Below, in pieces: positions 52,365 to 63,400 of a stretch of DNA of 64,000 nt. The translations under genes were made by a program, and so were the position numbers. Source of the DNA: Mycobacteroides immunogenum. Its GTDB lineage: Bacteria > Actinomycetota > Actinomycetes > Mycobacteriales > Mycobacteriaceae. Each line of letters opens with the position of its first letter. Position 1 is the stretch's first letter. The stretch covers positions 5,509,782 through 5,573,781 of the forward strand of contig NZ_CP011530.1 in assembly GCF_001605725.1 (NCBI RefSeq), given 5' to 3'. Under the pieces are notes generated by a model, which worked only from the letters and a program-made list of their open reading frames with translations, was not told the DNA's origin and searched no databases.

Positions 52365-53264
52365 ATGGTCAGCAACCAGCCGGGTGGTTCCGATGACGAA
52401 GGTAATCTCGACAAGGTGAACCTCGCCGAGGTGCCACTGTCAGTAGAGGTCTTGGCCGACCTCCACGCCGGTGTCTACGACACCGGCGATGCCGACGTGC
52501 TTAGGCAACGCGCAGACCAAGATCCGGGCGCTCGTCAGACGCTGGCAGCCCTCGATCAGGTGCGCGCCGAGTTGGTGGCTTGGCTGGATAGTCCCGCGCC
52601 CGAGGTGCCCGAGTCCGTTGTCGATGACATCGTTGCCGCATTACGCGCCGAGTCCGCCAAGCCCACGTTGCCCGCAGTAGCTGAAGGCTCCACACGGCCA
52701 GCCGACGCCAGTCTCAACCTGGTGACCGGGCCTGTCCCGCTGGACCATCGGCGGCGCCCCGCGGCAAAGCGCCGTTGGCTCGCCTACTCCGGGGCCGGGC
52801 TGGCCGCGGCGGCCTGCGTTGCCGTCGCGATCACCGTGGTCGCCCAGAATCACCAGCGCGCCGCACAGACCACCACGGCCATTGCCGGGCCTTCGCTGTC
52901 CCAGCAGATCGCACCCAAGACGGCCGCCCCGGTGGCGCCGGACTTGCCTGCGCAGGGCGCCATGGGCCAGACCCCCTTCCCGCTTTCCGGGAACGATGTC
53001 ACCGCACTTGTGGGCCGTACACCCGCGTTTGGTGCTCTCGATGACGCCGCCCGGCGCGCATCCTGCCTCACCGGCCTCGGGCTCTCCGCCTCCACACCGG
53101 TGCTCGGCGCACAGACTCTCGATATCGATGGCCCCGCGGTGCTCATGGTGGTGCCCGCTGAGCGTCCGGGTGAGCTGCTTGCCGTGGCCGTGCGGCCCGG
53201 GTGCAGCCAGTCCGACCCGCAGCGAGTGGCCCAGACCCGAATCGGCGCGACACCCGGCCGGTAG
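52365..53264 (+). CDS. rsmA: anti-sigma-M factor RsmA
   Basis: 299 residues. The cytoplasmic N-terminal part (about 1-130) contains a helical anti-sigma region (VPLSVEVLADLHAGVYDTGDADVLRQRADQDPGARQTLAALDQVRAELVAWL). One membrane helix (WLAYSGAGLAAAACVAVAITVV) leads to an extracytoplasmic part with RRASCLTGLGLSAST and VRPGCSQSD, whose two cysteines may form a disulfide. Position 86 bases after sigM and the single-span topology match RsmA. Release of SigM probably follows an envelope signal. Confidence 0.9.
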   Translation: MVSNQPGGSDDEGNLDKVNLAEVPLSVEVLADLHAGVYDTGDADVLRQRADQDPGARQTLAALDQVRAELVAWLDSPAPEVPESVVDDIVAALRAESAKPTLPAVAEGSTRPADASLNLVTGPVPLDHRRRPAAKRRWLAYSGAGLAAAACVAVAITVVAQNHQRAAQTTTAIAGPSLSQQIAPKTAAPVAPDLPAQGAMGQTPFPLSGNDVTALVGRTPAFGALDDAARRASCLTGLGLSASTPVLGAQTLDIDGPAVLMVVPAERPGELLAVAVRPGCSQSDPQRVAQTRIGATPGR

Positions 53265-53370
53265 ATCTCCCACCGCCCGCCCGGCGTGGAACATCCCGCT
53301 CTAGGCTGTTGTTTCAGCATTCGCACGGCCTGTGGAATCAGGCAAACAGATCGCCTCAGAAGGGAACCGC

Positions 53371-54348
53371 ATGTCTCAGGCTCCGTCCACCGGGACCGAC
53401 TCGGATATCCACGAGCTCATCATCATCGGCTCGGGACCCGCTGGGTACACGGCGGCGGTCTACGCGGCCCGCGCACAGCTCAAGCCCATCGTTTTCGAGG
53501 GCACCCAGTTCGGTGGCGCCCTGATGACCACCACCGAGGTCGAGAACTACCCCGGCTTCCGCGAGGGAATCATGGGCCCCGATCTCATGGATCAGATGCG
53601 TGAGCAGGCCATCCGCTTCGGCGCCGACCTGCGCACCGAGGATGTCGATGAGGTGTCCCTGCGGGGCCCCGTCAAGACTGTCACGGTCGGTGACGAGGTC
53701 TACCGCGCCCGAGCCGTCATCTTGGCCATGGGAGCCGCACCGCGGTACCTGGGGGTTCCCGGCGAAGACACCCTGCTGGGCCGCGGCGTGAGCTCCTGCG
53801 CCACCTGCGACGGATTCTTCTTCAAGGACCAGGACATCGCCGTGATCGGCGGCGGCGACTCCGCCATGGAAGAAGCGACCTTCCTCACACGATTTGCCCG
53901 CAGCGTCACCCTGATACACCGCCGCGACGAGTTCCGCGCCTCCAAGATCATGCTGGAGCGCGCCTACTCGGATCCTAAGATCACAGTGCTCACGAACACC
54001 CGGATCGTCGAGGTTGAGGGCAGTGACTCGGTGACCGGTCTCAAGCTGGAGAACACCCTCACCGGTGAGGCCTCCCAGCTGCCCGTCACCGGTATGTTCG
54101 TCGCCGTCGGCCACGACCCACGCAGCGAACTCGTCAAGGACGTGGTAGACGTCGATCCCGACGGATACGTGCTGGTGCGTGATCGCAGCACCTACACCTC
54201 GCTGGAGGGAGTGTTCGCCGCCGGTGACCTGGTAGACCGCACCTACCGGCAGGCTGTCACCGCCGCCGGAAGCGGTTGTGCCGCAGCGATTGACGCCGAG
54301 CGCTGGCTTGCCGAGACGGCACATTCGCAGACCCTCATCGAGGCTTAG
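53371..54348 (+). CDS. trxB: thioredoxin reductase
   Basis: 325 residues from ATG 53371, after AGAAGGGAA. FAD-binding [16 protein letters not shown], the redox pair [10 protein letters not shown] (CxxC), NADPH-binding [17 protein letters not shown] and RRDEFRASK, and the C-terminal FAD segment [28 protein letters not shown] are all present. It reduces TrxA, encoded 29 bases downstream, with NADPH. Confidence 0.98.
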   Translation: MSQAPSTGTDSDIHELIIIGSGPAGYTAAVYAARAQLKPIVFEGTQFGGALMTTTEVENYPGFREGIMGPDLMDQMREQAIRFGADLRTEDVDEVSLRGPVKTVTVGDEVYRARAVILAMGAAPRYLGVPGEDTLLGRGVSSCATCDGFFFKDQDIAVIGGGDSAMEEATFLTRFARSVTLIHRRDEFRASKIMLERAYSDPKITVLTNTRIVEVEGSDSVTGLKLENTLTGEASQLPVTGMFVAVGHDPRSELVKDVVDVDPDGYVLVRDRSTYTSLEGVFAAGDLVDRTYRQAVTAAGSGCAAAIDAERWLAETAHSQTLIEA

Positions 54349-54377
54349 TCTCAACCGCCACTGATCAAAGGAGAACC

Positions 54378-54707
54378 ATGAGCGACCGCGCGACCGTTAC
54401 CGTCACCGATGACTCGTTCCAGGACGACGTTGTCTCCAGCAACAAGCCTGTGCTGGTGGATTTCTGGGCGACCTGGTGCGGGCCCTGCAAGATGGTGGCA
54501 CCCGTGCTGGAGGAGATCGCGAAGGATCACGGTGAAGCGCTGACCATCGCCAAGCTCGATGTCGACGCCAACCCGGAGACCGCACGTGCGTTCCAGGTGA
54601 CCTCGATCCCCACCCTGATCCTGTTCCAGAACGGTGAGGCCACCAAGCGGATCGTCGGCGCCAAGAGCAAGTCGGCGTTGCTGCGTGAGCTAGACGGCGT
54701 CGTCTAA
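54378..54707 (+). CDS. trxA: thioredoxin
   Basis: 109 residues. [24 protein letters not shown] contains the WCGPC active site, and [14 protein letters not shown] has the cis-Pro loop. AAAGGAGAACC precedes the ATG. Partner of TrxB; in mycobacteria the gene at this locus is often called trxC. Confidence 0.97.
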   Translation: MSDRATVTVTDDSFQDDVVSSNKPVLVDFWATWCGPCKMVAPVLEEIAKDHGEALTIAKLDVDANPETARAFQVTSIPTLILFQNGEATKRIVGAKSKSALLRELDGVV

Positions 54708-54863
54708 CCAGCCCAACATGGGTCACATAACCGGGCCGAGAGTTTCGCTCATCCCGTAGGCATCTGAGACAATGGTGCCGCCAGCGACGATCGGCAGCTC
54801 GTGCCGGGGTCGGTGGCGGTGCGGTTCCTCAGATAGGGCCGCGAAGGCGGCGAAAGGCGGAGT

Positions 54864-56051
54864 ATGACGACAGGCGCGTCGAACATTCGCCACGGCGATC
54901 GAGGCCCGGCCGTCACCGAGGTGCGCGAAGTGCTGACGGCACTCGGGTTCCTGGAGGACCCCGATGAGGTGCTGGCCACCGGTCGGCACGTCATGGTGGA
55001 TCGCTTCGACGCGACGCTGCACGACGCCGTGCGCGCGTTTCAGCAGTGCCGGGGCCTGTTAGTCGATGGCATCGTCGGTCCGGCGACCTATCGCACGCTG
55101 AAGGAAGCCTCCTACCGGCTCGGCGCACGCACGCTCTTTCACCAGTTCTCCGCACCGATGTACGGCGACGATGTGGCCACCCTGCAGAAACGTCTGCAGG
55201 ATCTCGGCTTCTACACCGGGCTGGTCGATGGGAACTTCGGTTTGCAGACCTACAACTCGCTCATGTCGTACCAACGTGAGTACGGACTGACCGCGGACGG
55301 TATCTGCGGACCCGAGACCCTGCGCTCCTTCCAGTTGCTGGGTCGCCACGTGACTGGCGGCTCGGCGCACGCAATTCGTGAGACCGAACATGTTCGCAAT
55401 GCCGGCCCGCAGTTGTCGGGCAAGCGCATCGTGATCGACCCCGGCCTCGGCGGTGCCGATCACGGCCGCATCGTGCCGGGTCGCGAAGGTCCCACCAGCG
55501 AAGCAGATATCTTGTGGGACTTGGCAAGTCGCCTTGAGGGCCGCATGACTGCGATCGGGATGGACACCTACATCTCGCGCGCCATCCAGAACAACCCCAC
55601 CGATATCGAACGGGCAACCTACGCCAACAACGTGGGTGCCGATCTGATGATCAGCCTGCGCTTCGACTCGCACCCGACCGTCGCCGCCAGCGGGGTCGCG
55701 TCCTACCACTTCGGCAACCTGCACGGTTCGGTGTCCACCATCGGACATATGCTGGCCGACTTCATTCAGCGGGAAGTGGCGGCGCGCACCGGTTTACGCG
55801 ACTGTCGGGCCCACGGCCGTACCTGGGATCTGCTTCGTCTCACCCGGATGCCTACCGTACAGGTCGACATCGGGTACATCACCTCCCCCAGCGATGTCTC
55901 CGTTCTCAGCTCCGCGCACTACCGCGATGTCGTGGCCGAGTCGATTCTGGCTGCCGTGAAGCGCGTATACCTGCTGGGCAAGAACGACCGTCCCACCGGC
56001 ACATTCACCTTCGATGAGCTGCTGGCCCACGAATTGTCCGCCGGAAGCTAG
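54864..56051 (+). CDS. cwlM: CwlM, amidase_3-fold regulator of peptidoglycan synthesis
   Basis: 395 residues. Two peptidoglycan-binding domains (about 8-85: HGDRGPAVTEVREVLTALGFL; about 98-160: MYGDDVATLQKRLQDLGFYTGLVDGNFGLQTYNSL) precede an amidase_3 domain from about 187. The zinc-ligand positions are altered: IDPGLGG has Leu195 where amidases have His, Glu213 is kept, and SLRFD has Arg266 where the second His is expected. There is no signal peptide. This fits the known role of CwlM as a cytoplasmic PknB substrate that activates MurA, rather than an amidase. The C-terminal tail (PTGTFTFDELLAHE) is Thr-rich. Confidence 0.93.
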   Translation: MTTGASNIRHGDRGPAVTEVREVLTALGFLEDPDEVLATGRHVMVDRFDATLHDAVRAFQQCRGLLVDGIVGPATYRTLKEASYRLGARTLFHQFSAPMYGDDVATLQKRLQDLGFYTGLVDGNFGLQTYNSLMSYQREYGLTADGICGPETLRSFQLLGRHVTGGSAHAIRETEHVRNAGPQLSGKRIVIDPGLGGADHGRIVPGREGPTSEADILWDLASRLEGRMTAIGMDTYISRAIQNNPTDIERATYANNVGADLMISLRFDSHPTVAASGVASYHFGNLHGSVSTIGHMLADFIQREVAARTGLRDCRAHGRTWDLLRLTRMPTVQVDIGYITSPSDVSVLSSAHYRDVVAESILAAVKRVYLLGKNDRPTGTFTFDELLAHELSAGS

Positions 56052-56163
56052 TTTTCTCGCTTTCCCCCCGGTTGCCCGGCTTTCGTCACAGTGACGCGCC
56101 CGGTACCCCCTTCGGTGCACCCCTCGAGGAATACGTTCCGCTTTCCCTACGTTTTTCGCGTCT

Positions 56164-57075
56164 GTGAAGACTTTCACCGTGGGCGATGCAACCGTCACTC
56201 AGCTCACCGAATTAGATGTGTGGCCTATCAAACCGCGCGATTGGTACCCCGCTCTTACCGATGAGCAGCTCGCGTTTGTCCGCGCCACCTATGCGCCGTC
56301 GGCCGTCTCCATTGACGGTGCCGAACTTATCTTCGCCATCCACAACTATGTCATCGAGCTCGCGGGCACCGTTGTCATCGTCGACACCTGCTCAGGTAAT
56401 CACAAGAACCGTCCGCTGTTTCCGGACCTTCATATGCTTGATACCGACTACCTGATCCGTCTCAAGCAAGCCGGATATACCCCCGAAGACGTCGATCTGG
56501 TGATCAACACCCATCTGCACCTGGACCACTGCGGTTGGAACACGCGGCTGATCGACGGCACGTGGCAGCCCACATTTCCCAACGCCCGCTACCTATTTCA
56601 CCGCACCGAACTCAATTCCATTCGGTCCCAATGGGAATCAGCGCCTATCGATCACTGGGAGAACAACGGCGGTTGGGTGTACCAAGACAGCATTCTGCCG
56701 ATCCTGGAGCGCGCACCGCATGATCTCGTCGCCTCTGGGCAAGTGCTCCACTCTCACGGCTCCACTCGCATCAGTACGGTCGATGCGGCCGGCCACACAC
56801 CTGGGCACCTGGCCATTGAGATCGGCTCATCAGATGGCGGGCTACTCATTGCCGGTGACGCACTCCATCACCCCATGCAGGCACAGTTCCCGGACCTACC
56901 GTTCTATGCCGATGCCGATCCCCTGGAGGCGATCGCCACGCGCCACGCGCTACTCGAGCGCTGCGCCGACGAGAACCTCCGACTACTCACCGCACATTTC
57001 CCGGCGCACTCACCGCTGAGCGTGCGCCGCAGCGGTACCGGGTTTGACTGGGGTATCCGGGCGGATATCGGGTAG
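56164..57075 (+). CDS. MBL-fold metallo-hydrolase
   Basis: 303 residues. The metallo-beta-lactamase motif THLHLDHCGWN (HxHxDH) and later His/Asp ligands (AAGHTPGHLAIEI; IAGDALHHP) complete a dinuclear zinc site. FAIHNYVIELAGTVVIVDTC is the N-terminal strand. Relatives include lactonases and N-acyl homoserine lactonase-like enzymes, so a hydrolytic role on an ester or lactone is likely but unproven. It has a GTG start and no ribosome site. Not part of the usual M. tuberculosis oriC-left order between cwlM and the GNAT-like gene, so it may be an insertion in this lineage. Confidence 0.82.
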   Translation: MKTFTVGDATVTQLTELDVWPIKPRDWYPALTDEQLAFVRATYAPSAVSIDGAELIFAIHNYVIELAGTVVIVDTCSGNHKNRPLFPDLHMLDTDYLIRLKQAGYTPEDVDLVINTHLHLDHCGWNTRLIDGTWQPTFPNARYLFHRTELNSIRSQWESAPIDHWENNGGWVYQDSILPILERAPHDLVASGQVLHSHGSTRISTVDAAGHTPGHLAIEIGSSDGGLLIAGDALHHPMQAQFPDLPFYADADPLEAIATRHALLERCADENLRLLTAHFPAHSPLSVRRSGTGFDWGIRADIG

Positions 57076-57100
57076 TGGCTCGAATTCCGTTGCGGCACCG

Positions 57101-57817
57101 CTAGAACGCGGCACCCACTACCGGTCCGGCACCGGCCGGCTGCGGGATTTGCACCGACTCGAGCAGCCGCTCCAGCGCTGCCTCCACTTCGGCCTTCCAG
57201 CCGAGCCCCCGATCCAGCTCCAACCGTAGCCGCGGGAAGTGCTGATGCGGCGCGACAACCGTGAAGCCAACATCCTTCAGGAAGTCCACGTCGATCATGC
57301 ATTGCTCGATAGTGCACTCACCCAGCACATCTGGGGCTCCGGGATGGCGGGCCAACGAACCCTCACACATTCCCAGTGTTTCACTGGTGCGACCAAACGC
57401 CTCCAACGCGCGCACACCACGACGCACCAGTTCGGCGACCACATTGGCGATGATGCTATGCGGCAGGCCATCTGACTCGTGTCCCGGCTCCACCCCCAGT
57501 GAGGTCAACAGAATCGCATCGGCACTGACCGGCGCCGTGGGAAACAATCGCGCCCGGGGCACCACCCCGGGCGGTGCATAGAGCGCGTACCCCGCGGTTG
57601 TCGGGCGGGACTGCGGTCCCGTCACCGCAACCTGACCGCATGACCCCCACTCGAGCATGACCATTGACAGCCACGCCTCCTTTTCGAACTCGGGGTCCGA
57701 TAGGTGCTGAGCATCGCCGACGGTAGCGGGGTCCACTTCCCAGAAGACACACCGCCGGGCATGCTTGGGCAGCTGCTCGAAACCATCGAGCCGCAGGGGA
57801 ACGATCCGAGCCGACAC
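57101..57817 (-). CDS. GNAT-like acetyltransferase-family protein (Rv3916c-like)
   Basis: 238 residues from GTG 57817, chosen because it begins SARIVPLRLDGFEQLPKHARRCVFWEVDP as in the syntenic Rv3916c. An upstream in-frame start at 57868 is less likely. Conserved blocks: EFEKEAWLSMVMLEWGSCGQVAV, GYALYAPPGVVPRARLFPTAPVSADAILLTSLGVEP, VAELVRRGVRALEAFGRT and CTIEQCMIDVDFLKDVGFTVVAPHQHFPRLRLELDRGLGWKAEVEAALERLL. The fold looks GNAT-like, but the acetyl-CoA loop is not obvious. Function unknown. Minus-strand first gene of the parB-side block; convergent with the MBL gene. Confidence 0.7.
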   Translation of the reverse strand: MSARIVPLRLDGFEQLPKHARRCVFWEVDPATVGDAQHLSDPEFEKEAWLSMVMLEWGSCGQVAVTGPQSRPTTAGYALYAPPGVVPRARLFPTAPVSADAILLTSLGVEPGHESDGLPHSIIANVVAELVRRGVRALEAFGRTSETLGMCEGSLARHPGAPDVLGECTIEQCMIDVDFLKDVGFTVVAPHQHFPRLRLELDRGLGWKAEVEAALERLLESVQIPQPAGAGPVVGAAF

Positions 57818-58071
57818 TGGTTTAGTACGCCTCCACGTCTGGTCAACATGGTGCGCGGCACGCGTCATGCGTCCGGCAACCCTTCAAGGATATGCGAAAT
57901 TTCTGGTTTGGCACCCGGCGGAGTGGTCACGATCCAGGGAAACAGCGGCGGCCGGCGCGACGATGGGCACCATCACACTGCCAAGCCGAAAGTCCTTAGT
58001 TTCCAACTGCTTTCAGAATCGCGGCGATGTTCGGCCGGTTCCACGTCACAGTGACGTTTCTCCCCTGTGGG

Positions 58072-59064
58072 CTAGGACGTTGCCTCGCCGGACATCAAAT
58101 CGACAATTCGCTGCAAATCGTCGACCGAACCGAACTCGACAACGATCTTGCCCTTGCGCTTGCCTAGGCTCACCGTCACGCGTGTGTCGAATGTGCCGGA
58201 CAGTCGTTCGGCGACATCCTGCAGGCCCGGCATCTGGATCGGCCTACGCCGCGGCGCGGGTTTGGGGGCATCGCTGCGATTGGCTAGCGTCACCGCCTCC
58301 TCCGCGGCACGCACCGACATCCCCTCCGCCACGATCCGGGCGGCAAGCTCTTCCTGTGCCTCGGCTCCGCTCTCCAGCGCAAGCAAGGCTCGCGCGTGCC
58401 CGGCCGACAGCACCCCCGCCGCGACGCGGCGCTGCACCGCGATCGGCAGACGCAGCAGCCGAATCATGTTTGAAATGACGGGTCGTGACCTACCGATTCG
58501 AGAGGCCAGTTCCTCGTGAGTAACCCCAAACTCATCGAGAAGCTGTTGGTAGGCGGCGGCCTCTTCCAAGGGGTTCAGCTGAGCGCGGTGAATGTTCTCC
58601 AGCAGCGCGTCGCGAAGCAGGTTGTCGTCCGCGGTCTCGCGCACGATCGCCGGAATGGTCTCCAATCCGGCTTCTTGCGTGGCGCGCCAACGCCGCTCCC
58701 CCATCACCAACTGATAGTCGCCGCCGTCGACAACTCGCACCACGATCGGCTGCATCACGCCGAATTCACGGATCGAGTGCACCAACTCGGCGAGCGCTTC
58801 CTCGTCGAAGACCTGGCGTGGCTGCTTGGGGTTCGGCTTGATCGCAGTCACCGGGATCTCGCGGTACACCGCACCGATATCTGCGGTGGGGGCAACAGCC
58901 GCGGCAGGGGCCACGGGCCCGCCCCCAATGACGACATCGGCCGCCGCGTCACCCAATCGGGGACCAGCCGGGGCCGGCGCGCCGTCCACAGGAGCGGTCG
59001 GAATGAGCGACGCCAGCCCGCGGCCGAGGCCGCCCTTACGCCGTGATGCTGCCGACTGACTCAT
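58072..59064 (-). CDS. parB: chromosome partitioning protein ParB
   Basis: 330 residues. N-terminal box [17 protein letters not shown]/parS-clamp domain from about 70 with [37 protein letters not shown] (GERRxR motif) and [55 protein letters not shown], the parS-reading helix-turn-helix. A Pro/Arg-rich linker precedes the C-terminal dimerisation domain ([31 protein letters not shown]). It binds parS and moves origins with ParA. Confidence 0.97.
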   Translation of the reverse strand: MSQSAASRRKGGLGRGLASLIPTAPVDGAPAPAGPRLGDAAADVVIGGGPVAPAAAVAPTADIGAVYREIPVTAIKPNPKQPRQVFDEEALAELVHSIREFGVMQPIVVRVVDGGDYQLVMGERRWRATQEAGLETIPAIVRETADDNLLRDALLENIHRAQLNPLEEAAAYQQLLDEFGVTHEELASRIGRSRPVISNMIRLLRLPIAVQRRVAAGVLSAGHARALLALESGAEAQEELAARIVAEGMSVRAAEEAVTLANRSDAPKPAPRRRPIQMPGLQDVAERLSGTFDTRVTVSLGKRKGKIVVEFGSVDDLQRIVDLMSGEATS

Positions 59065-59128
59065 CGATTACTTCTCCCTTTTCGCATCCACTCCGCACAC
59101 GTGCTCATTTTTCCGTAGCGCACCCGAC

Positions 59129-60106
59129 TCATTGTGGATCACTCGCCGACGGGCTCGGCCGCTGCGCGAGTTCACGCGCGGCGTCCAGGTAGCTCAGCGC
59201 ACCACGTGAACCCGGGTCGTATTCAAGGACGCTGGTTCCGTAGCCCGGCGCCTCGGACACCTTGACGCTACGCGGGATGACCGAGCCCAATACCTTCGGA
59301 CCGAAGTGGCTCCGCACCTCATCCGCCACTTGGTCGGCCAGCTTGGTCCGGCCGTCGTACATCGTCAGCAGAATCGTCGATACATGCAGCGCCGGGTTCA
59401 GATGAGCCTGGACCAGCTCGATGTTGCGCAGCAGCTGTCCCACACCTTCCAGCGCGTAGTACTCGCACTGGATAGGAATGAGTACCTCGTTGGCCGCGAC
59501 GAGCGCGTTGACCGTCAGCAGACCCAGCGAGGGTGGGCAATCGATGAAGACGAAGTCGAACGCGTCGGCGGGCAGCGCGGCAATCGCTGTGCGCAGTCGC
59601 CCCTCGCGCGCGACCATCGAAACCAGCTCGATCTCGGCACCCGCGAGATCGATTGTCGCCGGAACGCAGAAGAGATGCTCGCTCTGCGGGCTGGACTGGA
59701 TCGCATCCTGGATGGGGATCTCACCCAGGAGGACTTCGTAGGAAGACGGGGTACCGGCGCGATGGTCGGCGCCCAGTGCGGTACTTGCGTTGCCCTGCGG
59801 GTCGAGGTCGATCACCAGAACGTTCAGGCCTTGCAGCGCCATGGCCGCAGCGAGGTTCACCGCGGTCGTGGTCTTGCCGACGCCGCCCTTCTGATTGGCG
59901 ATCGTCAGCATCCGCCGTTGCGCCGGCTTCGGCAGCCGGACCGATCCCTGCTTCAACTGAGTCGCACGCTGTGCCGCTGCGCCAATCGGAGTCTCGGACT
60001 CCACGAACTCAGTGGGCGCTCGATGACCGCCGCTCGCCGCGCCGGTTTCACGTGAAACATCGTCGGTGTTGGGTGCGCTTCGCCCGAGGGTCTCATCGCT
60101 ACTCAC
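59129..60106 (-). CDS. parA: chromosome partitioning ATPase ParA
   Basis: 325 residues from GTG 60106, which follows AAGGAGACGACA. An in-frame start at 60244 would run into rsmG and is rejected. Deviant Walker A: ANQKGGVGKTTTAVNLAAAM (KGGVGKT). Walker B: FVFIDCPPSLGLLT. DLDPQGNAST and CEYYALEGVGQL are also typical. The 60-residue N-terminal extension is low complexity. It forms ATP-dependent gradients that position ParB-parS. A parS site lies inside its 5' coding part (60045-60058). Confidence 0.97.
   Translation of the reverse strand: MSSDETLGRSAPNTDDVSRETGAASGGHRAPTEFVESETPIGAAAQRATQLKQGSVRLPKPAQRRMLTIANQKGGVGKTTTAVNLAAAMALQGLNVLVIDLDPQGNASTALGADHRAGTPSSYEVLLGEIPIQDAIQSSPQSEHLFCVPATIDLAGAEIELVSMVAREGRLRTAIAALPADAFDFVFIDCPPSLGLLTVNALVAANEVLIPIQCEYYALEGVGQLLRNIELVQAHLNPALHVSTILLTMYDGRTKLADQVADEVRSHFGPKVLGSVIPRSVKVSEAPGYGTSVLEYDPGSRGALSYLDAARELAQRPSPSASDPQ
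60045..60058. other. parS site within parA coding sequence
   Basis: GTTTCACGTGAAAC, a perfect 14-bp parS palindrome, about 4 kb from oriC. ParB should nucleate here. It falls at codons VSRET of ParA. Confidence 0.95.
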
Positions 60107-60128
60107 TGTCGTCTCCTTGATCGGATGC

Positions 60129-60866
<738 letters not shown>

Positions 60867-60890
60867 TTACATGGATGAGATTTGTTTGTG

Positions 60891-61436
60891 TCAGTCGTGC
60901 AGGACGACGACGCGGCGCGACGGCTCCACGCCCTCGCTCTCGCTGTGCACACCGTCGACAGCGGCCACAGCGTCGTGCACGATCTTTCGCTCGAACGGCG
61001 TCATCGGGGCGAGCTCTTCGCGCTCGCCGGACTCGAGCACCTGCTGAGCGATCTTGGTACCCAGCGCAGCGAGCTCGTCGCGACGCCGCCCACGCCAGTT
61101 GGCGATGTCCAGCATCAGGCGGCTGCGTTCACCGGACTTCTGCTGAACCGCCAGCCGCGTCAGCTCCTGAAGCGCGTCCAGCACCTCGCCCTTGCGGCCA
61201 ACGAGCTTCGACAGATCGCTGCCGCCATCGATGCTGACAATCGCGCGGTCGCCTTCGACGTCCAGATCGATATCGCCATCGAAGTCGAGGAGATCCAGCA
61301 GCTCCTCCAAGTAGTCGCCGGCGATCTCGCCCTCGGCAACCAGACGCTCTTCGAGATCGGCCGTACGCGGCTCGGCCTCGGGTGCGACGGCGGCCTCGGC
61401 CGTGGTCTCTTCGGCTTGAGTGTCCAGATCGGTCAT
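60891..61436 (-). CDS. jag: Jag/KhpB-like KH-R3H RNA-binding protein
   Basis: 181 residues. An acidic, Glu/Ala-rich N-terminus is followed by a KH domain (DIDLDVEGDRAIVSIDGGSDLSKLVGRKGEVLDALQELTRLAVQ, with the GRKG loop) and an R3H domain (RRDELAALGTKIAQQVLESGEREELAPMTPFERKIVHDAVA). It binds RNA and, with KhpA, affects cell elongation in other bacteria. It sits between yidC and rsmG as in most bacteria. Confidence 0.94.
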   Translation of the reverse strand: MTDLDTQAEETTAEAAVAPEAEPRTADLEERLVAEGEIAGDYLEELLDLLDFDGDIDLDVEGDRAIVSIDGGSDLSKLVGRKGEVLDALQELTRLAVQQKSGERSRLMLDIANWRGRRRDELAALGTKIAQQVLESGEREELAPMTPFERKIVHDAVAAVDGVHSESEGVEPSRRVVVLHD

Positions 61437-61478
61437 CGTTCTTCTCCCTCTGTCACGCCCGTACAGAATCGCGGGCGG

Positions 61479-62561
61479 TTAGCGCTTGCGGCGACGATCG
61501 GGCCGCGCACCCGGCTTCGGGGTACGGCTCGTCGTGCCTGATCCATTTGTTGAGTCCGGGGAAGCCTGTCCCCCGTTGTCCTCGTCCGTACCGTCGGACT
61601 CCACGATTTCGGTACTACCCGAGTCGTCTGCTTGTTTGACGGGCTGGTTCTTTCCACGGGTCGGCTTGGCACCCGGCTTCGGGGCGTTGGCTGCTCGCCG
61701 CTCCAGATCCGCTTGCTTCTTCTCTTCTTCTTCCTTGGCGATGTGGTTGAAGACGTAGTGCTGCTGCCCGAACGTCCAGATGTTGTTGGACACCCAGTAG
61801 AGGATGATCGCGATGGGCAGGAACGGCCCACCGACAACGACGCCGAGGGGGAACACGTACAGCGCCAGCCGGTTCATGATCTGGGTCTGCGGGTTGGCCT
61901 GGGCCTCGGGGCTCTGCCGCGCGATGGAAGCCCGGCTGTTGAAGTACGTGGCGATACCCGCGATGAGCATCAGCGGTATGGCCACACCCGCGACGGCGAG
62001 CCGATTGAATTCGGTGAACGCGTCCAGACCATTGGTCTGAATCATCGTGGCACCCAACGGTGCGCCGAACAGGTTGGCATCCAGGAAGTTGGCGACGTCG
62101 CCGGCACTGAAAACGTAGTTACCGGTCGCCCGGTTCTCCGCCACCGACATGTGCACCTGGCCGAAACCGCCGACCGTTCGGTTGAAGGATCGCAGCACAT
62201 GGAACAGACCCAGGAAGACCGGGATCTGTGCCAGCATCGGCAGACATCCGAGGATCGGGTTGAACCCGTGCTCGCGCTGTAGCTTCTGCATCTCCAGCGC
62301 CATCCGCTGGCGATCATTCTTGTACTTCTTTTGCAGCGCCTTGATCTGCGGCTGCAGCTCCTGCATCTGCCGGGTGGTCCGGATCTGCCTGACGAAGGGC
62401 TTGTACAGAATCGCTCGCAGGGTGAACACCAGGAACATCACCGACAGCGCCCAAGCGAAGAAATTCTTGGGGCCCAATAGGTACGCGAACAGCTTGTACC
62501 AAACCCACATGATCGCCGAGACCGGGTAATAGATGAACCCGAGGCTGAACCAATCAAACAT
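61479..62561 (-). CDS. yidC: membrane protein insertase YidC
   Basis: 360 residues. The core hydrophobic domain has helices including [17 protein letters not shown], a positively charged cytoplasmic hairpin ([63 protein letters not shown]) and later helices [21 protein letters not shown] and [29 protein letters not shown]. The Lys/Arg-rich C-terminal tail is typical of ribosome-binding YidC. It inserts membrane proteins. It overlaps yidD by eight bases. Confidence 0.97.
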   Translation of the reverse strand: MFDWFSLGFIYYPVSAIMWVWYKLFAYLLGPKNFFAWALSVMFLVFTLRAILYKPFVRQIRTTRQMQELQPQIKALQKKYKNDRQRMALEMQKLQREHGFNPILGCLPMLAQIPVFLGLFHVLRSFNRTVGGFGQVHMSVAENRATGNYVFSAGDVANFLDANLFGAPLGATMIQTNGLDAFTEFNRLAVAGVAIPLMLIAGIATYFNSRASIARQSPEAQANPQTQIMNRLALYVFPLGVVVGGPFLPIAIILYWVSNNIWTFGQQHYVFNHIAKEEEEKKQADLERRAANAPKPGAKPTRGKNQPVKQADDSGSTEIVESDGTDEDNGGQASPDSTNGSGTTSRTPKPGARPDRRRKR

Positions 62562-62853
62562 CCGCTGTGCTCCTCCGCACGCTCACGTGCTCTCCGCCCC
62601 GACTATCTGGATCCCCGTGCTTGGTATGGCGTTCCGGTATCGGATCCCATCCACCGTGGTGCCACGGTCCACATTTCAGAAGCCGAATGCTGGCCAACCA
62701 GCCACCGCGGATCAGTCCGTGCACGCTCAACGCCTCGACCGCGTATTGGCTACAGGTCGGCATGAATCGGCAACTCGGTAGCCGCATCGGCGAGATCCAG
62801 GTCTGGTACAGACGGATCAGAAAGATCACGGCGCGCGCCGGCCGACTTCTCAT
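62554..62853 (-). CDS. yidD: membrane protein insertion efficiency factor YidD
   Basis: 99 residues. [61 protein letters not shown] contains the family signature of Cys and Pro residues ([21 protein letters not shown]). Overlaps rnpA (4 bases) and yidC (8 bases), so the three are translationally coupled. Found on the inner face of the membrane. Confidence 0.95.
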   Translation of the reverse strand: MRSRPARAVIFLIRLYQTWISPMRLPSCRFMPTCSQYAVEALSVHGLIRGGWLASIRLLKCGPWHHGGWDPIPERHTKHGDPDSRGGEHVSVRRSTADV

Positions 62854-63233
62854 GGCCGCCGCTCTGCTGCCGGTTCCTGCCGTCGTGCCGACCGATCGAT
62901 TCCGTCGCGCAGTTGCTGTCGCAGACTTGCCGAGAGTGCGCTACCGCTACTGGGCAGCGCCCTGATGACCATGCGGTCTACCGGCTCAAGTTGAGGAAGC
63001 AGCTCTGCGGCAGCGTGCCGGAGCCTGCGCGACACTCGATGCCGCACGACTGCACTGCCCACTGACTTTCCGACGATCAGCCCTACTTTGGGGCCTTCGA
63101 CCTGATCAACGGTGGCACCCACACAGCCACGCTGGAGGTGAATCACCAAGTCCGCGTGGGCACTTCGTACTCCACGCTTGACGGTCTGTCGGAATTCGGA
63201 TGATTTGGTCATCCGGTGTCGAGTCGGCAACAC
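62850..63233 (-). CDS. rnpA: ribonuclease P protein component
   Basis: 127 residues from GTG 63233. [19 protein letters not shown], then [37 protein letters not shown], the RNR motif region that binds the catalytic RNA. The C-terminus ([18 protein letters not shown]) is basic. It processes tRNA 5' ends with the rnpB RNA, which is not in this window. Confidence 0.96.
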   Translation of the reverse strand: MLPTRHRMTKSSEFRQTVKRGVRSAHADLVIHLQRGCVGATVDQVEGPKVGLIVGKSVGSAVVRHRVSRRLRHAAAELLPQLEPVDRMVIRALPSSGSALSASLRQQLRDGIDRSARRQEPAAERRP

Positions 63234-63256
63234 CGACTACTGCCCGCGCCCGAGAC

Positions 63257-63400
63257 TCAGGCGGTCAGTTCGCGACGACCCTTACGACGCCGGCCGGCAA
63301 TGATGGCGCGACCCGCGCGGGTGCGCATGCGCAACCGGAAACCGTGGGTACGTGCGCGACGCCGATTGTTTGGCTGGAAGGTCCGCTTGCCCTTTGCCAC
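63257..63400 (-). CDS. rpmH: 50S ribosomal protein L34
   Basis: 47 residues, short. GTG 63400 is preceded by AAAGGAG with seven bases of spacing. The protein reads [20 protein letters not shown], then [21 protein letters not shown] and RRELTA. The family signature RxHGFRxRMxTxxGRxxIxxRRxKGR is complete. First gene of the rpmH-rnpA-yidD-yidC-jag-rsmG-parA-parB block on the minus strand, directly left of the dnaA promoter region. Confidence 0.97.
   Translation of the reverse strand: MAKGKRTFQPNNRRRARTHGFRLRMRTRAGRAIIAGRRRKGRRELTA

Noticed and set aside
59130..59140. TGTGGATCA near the parA stop as a DnaA box
   Set aside because: One mismatch at a conserved position and no partner box nearby.
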